64,000 nucleotides of DNA from Rhodococcus koreensis. GTDB taxonomy: Bacteria > Actinomycetota > Actinomycetes > Mycobacteriales > Mycobacteriaceae. The stretch's first letter is position 1. The number at the start of each line of letters is the position of its first letter. Both the position numbers and the translations under genes were made by a program. This document shows positions 43,444 through 52,006 of this stretch, piece by piece. The stretch is taken from positions 5,456,001-5,520,000 of the forward strand of contig NZ_FNSV01000005.1 in the NCBI RefSeq assembly GCF_900105905.1, read 5' to 3'. The notes below the pieces were generated by a model that worked only from the letters and a program-made list of their open reading frames with translations, ran no database searches and was not told the DNA's origin.

Positions 43444-44592
43444 TCAGCGGCGACGATCCGTCGGCCAGGGCCCACCCCGGAGCGGCCGGTCGGCGAGCGC
43501 TCGCGTCTCGTTGTCACGGAACCGTGGTTCGTAGTGGTGGAAGAACACCGTGCCGACCAGGTCTCGTCGGCTGTGCACGCCGGTCTTCTCGAAGATGCTC
43601 TTGAGGTGTTGCTGGACGGTGTGCGCCGACACGGAAAGTTCGGCGGAGATCTGCGACGTCGACGCCCCCTGCAGCACCAGAGTGGTGACTTCCTTCTCCC
43701 GCTCGGTCAGCCCGTACGCCGACATCAACAGGGGATGGAGCCGACTCGGATGCGCGGGCTCGACGATCACGGCGATCCGCCGTCGCCCGGTAGAGGAGAG
43801 GCACGCACCGTGAAGCACCACCCAGGATCCTGAGCGTGAGAGCACCCGGGAGAGCGCGACCTCGCCGAGGTGATCGCGGTCTTCTGCCGAGCGCAGCGCA
43901 CGGGCGGCGAGGGTGATCACCGCGGGCGGCAGCTCGCCTCGGTCCCAGTTTCCGCCGGGGAGGTCCGCCATCCACCGGTCGACACCCGGGGTGACCGATT
44001 CGACGTCCCACTGGTCGTCGAGCACGATCAGTCCCGGCGAATCGGAGTACTCCGGCTCCGCGGCCTGCCCGCACAGCAGCGCGCGGCGGGCGCCGCCTGC
44101 GAGGGTCGGCGAAACCTCTGCGAGAAAAGACTTCTCGGATTCGGTGAACATCGGCATGCCTTCGGCACGGTAGAGGGACAGCGCTCCCCAGGTCTCGCCC
44201 GAGCGGGTGCGGAGGCGGGCGATCAACTCCTGATCTCCGCCGAGCGTGCGGTTCCGGCGCCAGCGCGGGCTGCGCGACGGATCACCCCCGGCGGCATCGT
44301 GCAGCGTGGAAAGCCCAGTAGCCGAACGCATCACGCCGGGTACCGACTGGACGTCGTCCTCGTAGTACTCGGCGGCCAGCCATTCGCCGGGGAACTCGTC
44401 CATGCCGAGGTGGTGATGGCTGGTCATCAGCAACGACACCGGGTCGAGAGTGAACCAGCAGGGTGTCCAGAAGTAGGGGACAACCCCGGCAACGACTTCC
44501 GACGCGTCCTGCCACAACGCGATCAGGCCGCGCGGTGCGGCGCACAACTGTGTGATCTTGTCCGCCGCGCACTGCATGGAATCCACGCTCAC
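43444..44592 (-). CDS. LuxR-family regulator with GAF-like sensory region
   Basis: 382 residues from GTG 44592. The N-terminal ~250 residues look like a GAF/PAS-type sensor (LIALWQDASEVVAGVVPYFW, then FLAEVSPTLAGGARRAL). The C-terminus is a clear LuxR HTH: LTEREKEVTTLVLQGASTSQ, then SVSAHTVQQHLKSIFEKTGV. No receiver domain. It is divergent from a Ddn-like gene across 88 bp and may regulate the Ddn-like and hydrolase genes. Confidence 0.85.
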   Translation of the reverse strand: MSVDSMQCAADKITQLCAAPRGLIALWQDASEVVAGVVPYFWTPCWFTLDPVSLLMTSHHHLGMDEFPGEWLAAEYYEDDVQSVPGVMRSATGLSTLHDAAGGDPSRSPRWRRNRTLGGDQELIARLRTRSGETWGALSLYRAEGMPMFTESEKSFLAEVSPTLAGGARRALLCGQAAEPEYSDSPGLIVLDDQWDVESVTPGVDRWMADLPGGNWDRGELPPAVITLAARALRSAEDRDHLGEVALSRVLSRSGSWVVLHGACLSSTGRRRIAVIVEPAHPSRLHPLLMSAYGLTEREKEVTTLVLQGASTSQISAELSVSAHTVQQHLKSIFEKTGVHSRRDLVGTVFFHHYEPRFRDNETRALADRPLRGGPWPTDRRR

Positions 44593-44680
44593 CCGTCAAT
44601 GGTACGAGTCCGGATCGGCCGCCGGGAATACCACATTTATGGAATGGCACCCCTGCCGCGCCGCGCATAGCGTCGGTGAC

Positions 44681-45151
44681 ATGTCCAAGTCCGATACCGC
44701 GACCGTACGTCTGAGTCCGCCGCCGCCCGCACTGATGCGGCTCGTGAATCCGGTGGTGCGGCGTGTGCTCACGACCCGGTGGTCGGGCCGGCGAATTCGA
44801 CGCCAGGGATTGATCGAGTTCACCGGGCGCCGCACCGGCCGCACCCTGCGTGTACCGGTGTGCCTTCACGACATCGACGGTGAGACGCTGATCTTCACCG
44901 AACGGCCGTGGCGGTTCAACTTCGCCGGTGGTGCAACCGTGACGGTGACCCGACACGGCCGCGTCCGACGGGGCCGTGCCCTGCTGCTCGACGTCACGCC
45001 CGCCGAAGCCGGCGCAGCGTTCCGGGCGGCTCTCGACGACGGGGCCTCGCCGTTCGAACTGGGTCTGAAGGTTTCCCGTGGATACGTCCCTTCCGCAGCC
45101 GACCTGGCCGGGATCGCCAGGTCGTTGATCCGCGTCGACTACGATCAGTGA
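44681..45151 (+). CDS. Deazaflavin-dependent nitroreductase-like (Ddn fold) protein
   Basis: 156 residues from ATG 44681. Split beta-barrel pattern IEFTGRRTGRTLRVPVCLHD with the T/S-GR-x-TG-x-R-VP core of the F420-dependent Ddn/DUF385 family, then LIFTERPWRFNFAGG. Members reduce quinones or nitro compounds with F420H2, others bind only fatty acids or other cofactors. 11 bp later an MBL-fold gene starts, so the two form a small operon. Confidence 0.75.
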   Translation: MSKSDTATVRLSPPPPALMRLVNPVVRRVLTTRWSGRRIRRQGLIEFTGRRTGRTLRVPVCLHDIDGETLIFTERPWRFNFAGGATVTVTRHGRVRRGRALLLDVTPAEAGAAFRAALDDGASPFELGLKVSRGYVPSAADLAGIARSLIRVDYDQ

Positions 45152-45162
45152 GGAGAAATCTC

Positions 45163-45966
45163 ATGCTTATCAACAGAATACGACACGACATCGCGGTTCT
45201 CGGTGATGCGTTGGAAGTGCCCGGAATCGGACATCTGCCGGTGAACGCCTACGTCCTGCTGGCCTCTGAGCCCGTCGTCATCGACACCGGACTGAGTCTG
45301 CCCGGCCGGGACTTCATGGACGCGCTCGGAACCGTGCTCGACCCCGCCGACGTCGAATGGGTGTGGTTGACCCACCCGGACCGCGATCACACCGGCGCGC
45401 TGTTCGACTTGCTCGATCAGGCGCCGCACGCGCGCCTGATCACCACCTTCGCCGCTGTGGGCATCATGTCGTGCGAACGGTCCGTCCCGTTGGACCGGGT
45501 GTACCTACTCAACCCGGGGCAATCCCTCGACGTCGGCGATCGCCGGCTGACCGCGCTGCGGCCGCCGCTGTTCGACAATCCGAGCACGGTCGGCTGCTAC
45601 GACGACCGCAGCGGAACCTACTTCTCGTCAGACTGCTTCGGGGCCCCGATGGAGACCGCCGAACTCGCCACCGCCGACGACGTCGGCTACTGCGTTCCCA
45701 GCGTGGTCCGCGCCGCCCAGCACCTGTGGGCCACCGTGGACAGTCCCTGGGTGCACACGGTGGACGAAGCCAAATTCTCGGCCACCGTGTCGACGTTGCG
45801 GGACCTCGACCCCCGGCGAATACTCAGTACTCACCTGCCGCCGGCGGAGGGGCGCACCGCCGAGTACCTCGACATGCTCGCCGCGGCCCCGCAGGCCGAT
45901 CCCTTCGTCGGGCCCGACCAGTTCGCGCTCGAACAGATGCTGGCGGGCTTCGAACCCGCCCACTGA
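45163..45966 (+). CDS. Metallo-beta-lactamase-fold hydrolase
   Basis: 267 residues from ATG 45163 (GAGGAGAAAT upstream). Metal motif THPDRDHTGAL (His71, Asp73, Asp75, His76) replaces the usual first H-x-H with H-x-D, the form found in flavodiiron-like and some oxidoreductase MBL proteins. A later conserved SSDCFGAPM supplies the bridging Asp and LSTHLPP the C-terminal His. It may use O2-dependent di-iron chemistry or act as an esterase/lactonase. Partner of the Ddn-like protein. The 253 bp that follow contain no gene I can support. Confidence 0.8.
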   Translation: MLINRIRHDIAVLGDALEVPGIGHLPVNAYVLLASEPVVIDTGLSLPGRDFMDALGTVLDPADVEWVWLTHPDRDHTGALFDLLDQAPHARLITTFAAVGIMSCERSVPLDRVYLLNPGQSLDVGDRRLTALRPPLFDNPSTVGCYDDRSGTYFSSDCFGAPMETAELATADDVGYCVPSVVRAAQHLWATVDSPWVHTVDEAKFSATVSTLRDLDPRRILSTHLPPAEGRTAEYLDMLAAAPQADPFVGPDQFALEQMLAGFEPAH

Positions 45967-46219
45967 CAATGTTGCCGAATCCCGACCACGCCTGGTTGAC
46001 ATCTCGGGCGCGACGACGAGCCTGGTGGCCAGGGCGCCCCGGATCTCCGTTGTTCCCACCTGACAGAGTCTGGCGCAGACTGGGTCGGCACGGTCCCACG
46101 GCTACACCCTCGAGGTCTGCCGGGTTCGTCGGCTGTGGGTTAGCCAATAGCACACGCGAGTCCTTAGGCGGTCGGCGCGGACCATCAGGGTCTCGATCGG
46201 GGTGTGTACGCCGAGGTTG

Positions 46220-46465
46220 CTATCTACCGAGGTGCCAGAGTGTTCGAGCCGGCGACGGTGCCGCGCGGAGTTTGAGGGTGCACAACTCGGCGAGCCGGCG
46301 TCGGACGCTGTCGTTCACGCCGGGGTAGTAGGCGAGGAATGCTTGCAGTCGCCGGTAGAACTCGGTGGGGAGGACGCCGAACTCGGGAAGTATGTGGTCG
46401 TCTCCGCCTCCGAAAGGTGCCCATTTGACAGCGAAGTCGAGCATGGTCAGTTCGTCTTCGGTCAC
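46220..46465 (-). CDS. Small DUF3263-like protein
   Basis: 81 residues from GTG 46465 (GGAG upstream on its strand). Layout LTMLDFAVKWAPFGGGDDHI, then LPTEFYRRLQAFLAYYPGV resembles DUF3263, an actinobacterial family with the pattern LDFE-x-W...YY-x-LN. Probably a small helical regulatory protein. It sits downstream of the Rieske reductase with a terminator between them. Confidence 0.6.
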   Translation of the reverse strand: MTEDELTMLDFAVKWAPFGGGDDHILPEFGVLPTEFYRRLQAFLAYYPGVNDSVRRRLAELCTLKLRAAPSPARTLWHLGR

Positions 46466-46502
46466 GTCGTCTCCGTTCTTTCCAGCATGACAAAACGGGA
46501 GT

Positions 46503-46542
46503 GCAGGCGTGGCCGCGCGATTCCTCGCCCGGCCACGCCTGC
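46503..46542 (-). terminator. Terminator of the Rieske operon
   Basis: GCAGGCGTGGCCG (46503-46515) pairs perfectly with CGGCCACGCCTGC (46530-46542) around a 14-base loop. It lies 31 bp after the reductase stop on the minus strand and is followed there by ACTCCCGTTTTG, a weak T-run. Confidence 0.7.
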
Positions 46543-46573
46543 GTAGCTGGCCGAACCAACTCGCCCAACCTCG

Positions 46574-47518
46574 CTACAGGTCGAGGACCAGCCGTTCGCC
46601 TTTGGCGCGGGACACGCAGATCATCATCGACGTGCCCGCCTCCCGCTCGTCGTCGCCGAGGAGTAGGTCGCGGTGGTCGGGCACCCCGTCGAGGACCTTG
46701 GTCTCGCAGGTGCCGCACAGGCCCTCTCCGCAGGAGGTCGGGACGATGATTCCGGCGTCGGCCAGTGCTTCCACGATCGACTGGCCCGGCACCACCGAGC
46801 AGGCCACACCACTGCGTTCGGCGACCACGGTGAATGCATCGTTCGGACCGTCGGTGACTGTGCCCGAGAACCGTTCCAGGTGGAGCGATCCGGCGGGCCA
46901 CGGCTTGCACAGCGCCTGCACGGCGTCGAGCAGGCCGGTGGGACCGCAGCAGTAGACCTCGGTGTCCGGCAGCGGTGTGCCGAGCAGCCCGGGCAGGTTC
47001 ACCAGCCCGAACTCGTCCTCGGGCACCAGCTGCACGCCGTCGCCGTAGCGCTCGAGTTCGTCGGCGAACGCCATCGTGTCACGGGATCGCCCGCCGTAGA
47101 CGAGTGTCCAATCGATGCCTTCGCGCTCAGCTCGTCTGATCATTGCGAGAATCGGGGTGATCCCGATTCCGCCGGCGATGAACAGGGCCCGGCGCCGGGC
47201 AGCGAAGGCGAAGTTGTTCCGCGGCCCCCGCACGGGGATGACGTCGCCGACGCGCAAGCGGGTGTGCACGTATTCGGAGCCGCCGCGGCTCTGCGGCGCG
47301 CGCAGCACCGCGATCTCGTAGACCGACGGGTCCTGCGGGTCGCCGCACAGCGAGTACTGGCGCACAACTCCGTTCGGCAGCATCACGTCGATGTGTGCGC
47401 CGGGCTCCCACTCGGGCAGCACGGTTCGGTCGTGACGCTCCAAGCGCACCTGTCGCACACCCGATGCCGGTGATGCGACGGCGGTGACCTGGAGCGAAAA
47501 CTCGGCGTCACTGGTCAT
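46574..47518 (-). CDS. Oxygenase reductase, PDR/VanB type (FMN, NAD, 2Fe-2S)
   Basis: 314 residues from ATG 47518. Domain order FMN-binding barrel (RQYSLCGDP), NAD-binding lobe (GGIGITPILAMIRRAEREG), C-terminal plant-type ferredoxin (TSCGEGLCGTCETKVLDG and a final Cys in MMICVSRA). It passes electrons from NADH to the Rieske oxygenase encoded just upstream; the two genes overlap by 11 bp. This is the class IA or GbcB/VanB arrangement: a single reductase without separate ferredoxin. Confidence 0.92.
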   Translation of the reverse strand: MTSDAEFSLQVTAVASPASGVRQVRLERHDRTVLPEWEPGAHIDVMLPNGVVRQYSLCGDPQDPSVYEIAVLRAPQSRGGSEYVHTRLRVGDVIPVRGPRNNFAFAARRRALFIAGGIGITPILAMIRRAEREGIDWTLVYGGRSRDTMAFADELERYGDGVQLVPEDEFGLVNLPGLLGTPLPDTEVYCCGPTGLLDAVQALCKPWPAGSLHLERFSGTVTDGPNDAFTVVAERSGVACSVVPGQSIVEALADAGIIVPTSCGEGLCGTCETKVLDGVPDHRDLLLGDDEREAGTSMMICVSRAKGERLVLDL

Positions 47519-48710
47519 CACGGCCGCCGAAGGTGATGGTTTGCGCGATGTCCCAGCGCCCGGTGAGGTATGCGGAAGCAAGCTGGGCCTGGAAGGCGCG
47601 GACGCCGTCCTCACGCGCGTCGAATGGCCCGGGCCGGTAGCCGTTGCCCAACAGCCCCTGGTACACGGACTCGCAGGCTGCGAAGTCCTGCCGATTGGTG
47701 ATGTCCCAGAACCCTGCGGCGTACGAGGGGTCGAAGCCGGGGCGTTCGGCCACCTCCCGTGGGAAGAGCCAGGAGCACTCCACGAACGTCTCACCGGGAG
47801 ACAGCGGCACCAGGCGGTGGGTCATTACGTAGTCCGGCTGCAGGGTCAGTAGCAGGTTGGGTGCAAGCATGAAGTAGATCGTCCGACGGGCCTGCTCGTC
47901 GCTGATCCCGGCGATGCGTTCCCCGCCGCTGCGGCCGTCGAGGCTCATGGTTTCCGCGTCATCGCGCAGTTCCAATGGTCCACCCAGCCACATGCCGGTG
48001 TGCCGCAGACCCATTGCGGTCTCCGGCGGGCTGACCCGGCAGAGCTCAGGGTGGATCGAGGGGCAGTGGTAGCACTCGAGGTAATTCTCGATCACCAATT
48101 TCCAGTTGGTCTGGAGCGTATAGCTGTGAGACTCGCCGACGACCATGTCCGTGGGATCCCAGGGGGCGACGACATCGGTCAGATTGCCTACCCACTCACC
48201 GAAGTCGGGGGCATCGTCGGAGGCGTTGACGAAGATCCAGCCGAACCACTCGACTGCGCGCAACCCGATGAGGGGCCACTCGTCCGTTGCGAAGTTGTCC
48301 GTGCCGGTGAACCGCGTCGCGGAGCGGAGTTCGCCGTCCAGTTCGTAGACCCACGAGTGGTAGGGGCACTGCACCAGACGCTTGTTGGTGCACGAGTCCA
48401 CCGCCAACAGTTCGTGTCCCCGGTGTCGGCACGCGTTGTAGAAGGCGTGAAGGGTGCCGGAACCGTCGCGGGTCAGGAGGATGCCCTGGGTCCCGACCCG
48501 CACGGCGCGCTGGTCGCCGGGCTTGCCGACGTCGTTGCTGCGCCCCACGCAGACCCACGCAGCTTCCAAGAGGTGCTTGCGTTCCCAGTCGAGGACCTCG
48601 GGTGAAAGGTAGGCCTCCGCCGGAAGCGTTCGTGCGTCGGAGAGGTGTTCCTGGAGCACACAATCCAGCGCATCAGCGGTGAGGGGTGCGGGCGGGAGGG
48701 CGGTGGTCAT
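47508..48710 (-). CDS. Rieske non-heme iron oxygenase, alpha subunit
   Basis: 400 residues from ATG 48710, chosen for GGAG 10 bp upstream. Rieske cluster Cys94-x-His96 and Cys115-x2-His118 (ACRHRGHELL, QCPYHSW); mononuclear Fe site His215 and His220 in ENYLECYHCPSIHPEL. The latter sequence, and the single reductase partner, are typical of glycine-betaine, carnitine and proline-betaine monooxygenases as well as some aromatic dioxygenases. No beta subunit gene is present, favouring an alpha3 enzyme. Shares its promoter module with the aldehyde dehydrogenase at 55-57 kb. Confidence 0.92.
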   Translation of the reverse strand: MTTALPPAPLTADALDCVLQEHLSDARTLPAEAYLSPEVLDWERKHLLEAAWVCVGRSNDVGKPGDQRAVRVGTQGILLTRDGSGTLHAFYNACRHRGHELLAVDSCTNKRLVQCPYHSWVYELDGELRSATRFTGTDNFATDEWPLIGLRAVEWFGWIFVNASDDAPDFGEWVGNLTDVVAPWDPTDMVVGESHSYTLQTNWKLVIENYLECYHCPSIHPELCRVSPPETAMGLRHTGMWLGGPLELRDDAETMSLDGRSGGERIAGISDEQARRTIYFMLAPNLLLTLQPDYVMTHRLVPLSPGETFVECSWLFPREVAERPGFDPSYAAGFWDITNRQDFAACESVYQGLLGNGYRPGPFDAREDGVRAFQAQLASAYLTGRWDIAQTITFGGRDDQ

Positions 48711-48745
48711 GTCATCGTCTCCATCATTGGGGGAGCTGGAATGGA

Positions 48746-48820
48746 TGACAATGAACTTAATCACTATTTCGGACCGTCAACATATTCTCGTGCACAGTTC
48801 GCGCCGCACGTTCTGTGCAC
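48746..48820 (-). promoter_or_regulatory. Operator-promoter module of Rieske operon (copy 1 of 2)
   Basis: On the plus strand: a 21-bp block starting TGACAATGAACTT (48746-48766), 23 bp, then GTGCACAG-N15-CTGTGCAC (48790-48820), a perfect 8-bp inverted repeat. Read on the minus strand, the dyad lies upstream of a TTGACG -35 and a TAAGTT -10 candidate inside the 21-bp block, about 40 bp before the gene. The same elements with identical spacing occur at 56839-56913. Confidence 0.8.
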
Positions 48821-48828
48821 GGTCACAG

Positions 48829-49584
48829 TTATCTCCGGATGGTGGCGTATGTCCTCAGGAGTTCGTCGGAGACCGGGGTCTGCAGCCCGAAGGCAACCCC
48901 GAACGGGTCGACGAGCACGGCGAACGGGCCCATCGCAGAGTCGGTGGCCGGCACCCGGACTCGTGCACCGAGGTCGCTCAGGCGTGCGACCTCCGCTTCC
49001 AGATCGAGGACCCGTAGGAACGGGATCCAGTGTGGCGGAACGGCAGAAGGCAGGACGTCCAACATGTCCACAACACCGGCCACGGGTCGATCCGCAGACA
49101 CCAGTAGGCGGTAGTTGCCCGGGCTGGGCGCCGGCTCGTCGATCAAATGACAGGACAGCGTCTGGGCGTAGTAGGTTGCTGCCTCTTCGGCCAGCGGCGT
49201 GTACAAGTCGACGAAGGCCACGTCTCCCAGCCGCTGACTGTGCGGTCGGGAACCGGGAACGTCGGTCAGCCCGAACAGCGCCCCGTCGGGCGCGGAGTAC
49301 ACGGGTTGGTCCCGGCCGTCGACGGGAACGGTGCCGGCCGGACGTGCCCCGAGGTCGAGTGCTCGGCGACCGGCGGCCACGTGGTCGTCGGTACCGAAGC
49401 AGGGTACCCAACATCCCTGCGGTGGCACGGGTACATCACCAGCCGATACGAACGAGATACGCTGCCCAGGGCCGTCACTGCCACGCCCGTGGTCCATGGC
49501 CAGGGCGTAGAACGCCCGGCCGCCGGATGTGTCGCCGCCCACGAAAAGTACGGTGTCCGAGGTGATCCCGACACTGCCTGTCAT
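48829..49584 (-). CDS. Two-module VOC-family protein
   Basis: 251 residues with two VOC units, residues ~10-110 and ~120-245: GDTSGGRAFYALAMDHG and FVDLYTPLAEEAATYYAQTL, the second ending VLVDPFGVAFGLQTP. His/Glu metal residues are only partly recognisable, so it may be a binding or resistance-type VOC instead of a dioxygenase. Starts in the stop of the PucR gene (ATGA overlap at 49581) and ends 9 bp before the Rieske operator. Confidence 0.78.
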   Translation of the reverse strand: MTGSVGITSDTVLFVGGDTSGGRAFYALAMDHGRGSDGPGQRISFVSAGDVPVPPQGCWVPCFGTDDHVAAGRRALDLGARPAGTVPVDGRDQPVYSAPDGALFGLTDVPGSRPHSQRLGDVAFVDLYTPLAEEAATYYAQTLSCHLIDEPAPSPGNYRLLVSADRPVAGVVDMLDVLPSAVPPHWIPFLRVLDLEAEVARLSDLGARVRVPATDSAMGPFAVLVDPFGVAFGLQTPVSDELLRTYATIRR

Positions 49585-50729
49585 TGTGGTCCCCGCCCGT
49601 CGAGAAGTGACGACAGATCTGCGGTGGAGCCTAGCTCCCAGCAGGTCGTGGCCAGCCAGAAATGGGTGCGGCTGCTCGGCGAATCGATGTCACGGCCGGT
49701 GAGCTCCTCGATCAGTCGGAGCCGGTTGCGTAAGGTGTTGCGGTGCACGAACAGTGCCGTGGCGGTTGCCGCCGGTGCTCCGTCCTCGGCCAGGTAACGG
49801 CGGAGTGTGTCCACCAGTGCGGTGCCGTGCTTCTGGTCGTACTCGAGGAGCGGGGCCAGTGCCTCGGCCGCCAGATCGCGCAGTGGCAGACCGGCTTCGA
49901 TGCCGGCGATCAGCAGCGCTGTAGCCAGGTCCTGGATCCGGTGCACGTGCACACCGTAGCCCTCGGCGAGGGCGTTACGCGCCTCGAAGTAGCCCAACCG
50001 CAGTCCACGTACTCCGACGCGCGCTTTGCTGACCCCCACACGGGCATCCGACCCCAGGCTGGAAAGGTGGTCGTGGCACAGCCGCGCCACGAACAGTCCG
50101 GCTCCCTCCGGGACGACCAGGACGACGCGGTCGTCCACGATTGCTCGCAGGTGCGGGTCGTGTTGCTGGCTCAGTAGAGTGTGCAGGTTCCACGGGTAGG
50201 AGCGGAGCCGCCGAGGCGGACAGGCCACCGAACCGATGACGACCTCGTGCGCTTTGCCGGCGTCCAGGCCGTGCTCGCCGAGCCGCCGTGCGGTCTCCTG
50301 TTCGCTGGACTGACCGGCGATGACGTCCTCGAGGATCTGGCCGAGTAGCTCCCGTCGTCCGCTCAAGACGGCGTGGCGGCGCGACAGTTCGATACCGGCC
50401 AGCGTCGCGGCGAACGAGAACAGCGCCGGGGGCACGTCCTGTCCTCGCGCGCACAGCACGGCGACCGGCTCGCCTTCCAGCTCCACCGGCCGGAGCACGC
50501 AGTCGGCGACCACGTCCCCGGTCGGGGGTGAGGCAGCGACCAGTTCTTCGGCCGGCCACTCGGTCCGCGCAGGCACACTGACCAATACGCCACCGCGTAG
50601 GTCGATCACGGCCACCGGCGCGGCCGAGATCCCGTGTAGCGCGTTCACCAGTGCATGCAGTGGCCGTTCGGCGGTCAGTGTGTCGGCCAGGATCCGGTGG
50701 TCGGCGAGTTCAGGGTCGGCCGACGTCAT
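49581..50729 (-). CDS. PucR/CdaR-family regulator
   Basis: About 382 residues from ATG 50729 (TAGGA upstream); ATG 50738 is an alternative. N-terminal sensory region (LVNALHGISAAPVAVIDLRG), a GGDEF-like middle (ARVGVSKARVGVRGLRLGY), and the C-terminal PucR HTH (LRRYLAEDGAPAATATALFV, then HRNTLRNRLRLIEELTGRD). A likely controller of the Rieske/aldehyde dehydrogenase regulon. GTGCA-N6-TGCAC at 50867-50882 upstream resembles half-sites of the regulon operator. Confidence 0.87.
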   Translation of the reverse strand: MTSADPELADHRILADTLTAERPLHALVNALHGISAAPVAVIDLRGGVLVSVPARTEWPAEELVAASPPTGDVVADCVLRPVELEGEPVAVLCARGQDVPPALFSFAATLAGIELSRRHAVLSGRRELLGQILEDVIAGQSSEQETARRLGEHGLDAGKAHEVVIGSVACPPRRLRSYPWNLHTLLSQQHDPHLRAIVDDRVVLVVPEGAGLFVARLCHDHLSSLGSDARVGVSKARVGVRGLRLGYFEARNALAEGYGVHVHRIQDLATALLIAGIEAGLPLRDLAAEALAPLLEYDQKHGTALVDTLRRYLAEDGAPAATATALFVHRNTLRNRLRLIEELTGRDIDSPSSRTHFWLATTCWELGSTADLSSLLDGRGPQ

Positions 50730-50910
50730 ACCGTGCATCCTACGCACTGGGCCACGTGGGTCACCTGAGTCGATGTCGCCGCGGATCCGGAAGTAAATGC
50801 GCTCCACGAGCTGCCGATGTTCGCCCAACCGGCGAGCCTGTTGCCGGGATCAGGGGCGGTGGAGCGTGCAATCCCATGCACAAGTGGCTCAGCGCCGCGC
50901 ATGACGGAGT

Positions 50911-51825
50911 CTACTTCTCGTTCGCTCGACGTGGCTGTTCTTCCGGGGACGGGGCGAGACCGGAGTCGACGACGGCATCGCGAAGGAATTGCAGGACCTT
51001 CCGGGTGATTTCCCAACGGAGCTGAGCGGCCGGCAGGACTGTCCAGTAGTGCCCGGTAAATGTGACGTCCTCGGGGAGAACTCGGACCAGGGACGGGCGT
51101 CTACGTGCGATGTAGGTGGGCATGACGGCAATCCCCACACCGGCCAGTGCGGCTTCCTCGTGTACCAGGAGATTGTTGGACTGTAACCGAATGATGTTGG
51201 GCAGCATCGGTCTGAGAGCCGCGAAGTCGGGCACGGCTGCGAGAGGGTCCTCCGCGTACCAGCACAGGACGTGCTGTTGCAGATCCTCGATCTGTCCGAT
51301 CGTGGGGTGTGTGTGCAGGTAGTCCTCGGTGGCGTAGAGCCCGATCTCGTAGGCAACGAGTTCTTGGACTTTGACCCGGGTAGATGTGGGTTTGGTGCGG
51401 ACCACCGCCGCGTCGAAGGACACCCCGTCCCGGCTCGCCAGGGAATCGGCCGTCACGATACGCAGGATGACCCCGCTCTCGGCGATCAAGCGTCCGCAGC
51501 GCGGTGCCAGGACGGCCGCGGCGAACCCGTCCGGAGCGAGGATGGTCCATTCCTCCGGACCCGACACGATCGGGTCGCCGTCCGCGAACACATCGACACC
51601 GAGGGAAACCATGCGCGCTGCCGGCAGGAGACCTTCGCCCGTGGGTGTCAGCTTCCAGCCAGTTCCACTCCGGCTGAACAGCCGGGTTCCGAGCGCTTTT
51701 TCCAGCCGACCGATTCGGCGGCTGACGGTTGTGTAGTCAACCCCCAGCTCCTGGCTGGCGCGGACCAGGGTCTTGGCTTCGGCTACGACGTGGAAGTACT
51801 TCACGTCTTCCGCATCCACTCTCAT
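50911..51825 (-). CDS. LysR-family transcriptional regulator
   Basis: 304 residues from ATG 51825. HTH DVKYFHVVAEAKTLVRASQE, then DYTTVSRRIGRLEKALG; effector domain from about 80 ends LVRVLPEDVTFTGHYWTVLP. The DYTTVSRRI recognition helix places it with LysR proteins acting on single catabolic operons. It sits between the PucR gene and the APC permease, all on the minus strand, as a second candidate regulator of the amine island. Confidence 0.87.
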   Translation of the reverse strand: MRVDAEDVKYFHVVAEAKTLVRASQELGVDYTTVSRRIGRLEKALGTRLFSRSGTGWKLTPTGEGLLPAARMVSLGVDVFADGDPIVSGPEEWTILAPDGFAAAVLAPRCGRLIAESGVILRIVTADSLASRDGVSFDAAVVRTKPTSTRVKVQELVAYEIGLYATEDYLHTHPTIGQIEDLQQHVLCWYAEDPLAAVPDFAALRPMLPNIIRLQSNNLLVHEEAALAGVGIAVMPTYIARRRPSLVRVLPEDVTFTGHYWTVLPAAQLRWEITRKVLQFLRDAVVDSGLAPSPEEQPRRANEK

Positions 51826-51857
51826 CCGGTCCCTCAATGTCGATTTCACTTCGATGC

Positions 51858-51897
51858 GTGCCCTCGCCACCGGGGCCTACCCCGATGGCGAGGGCAC
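51858..51897 (-). terminator. Large hairpin between permease and LysR genes
   Basis: GTGCCCTCGCCA (51858-51869) pairs with TGGCGAGGGCAC (51886-51897); inside, CGGGG pairs with CCCCG after one mismatch, leaving loop CCTA. About 110 bp after the permease stop and 33 bp before the LysR start. No T-run; probable terminator or insulator separating the two transcripts. Confidence 0.6.
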
Positions 51898-52006
51898 CGT
51901 CCTCTACGAGCTACTGGTGACCTCACGCCCGATGCCGAGGCTGGAATCGTGGCCAGCGCGGTATCGGCCCGGAACCTGCCGGTCGGTCATCGTCCGCGCA
52001 GGATCC

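Noticed and set aside
45967..46219. Continuation or second gene after the MBL-fold hydrolase
   Set aside because: Only short frames without coding character; treated as intergenic.
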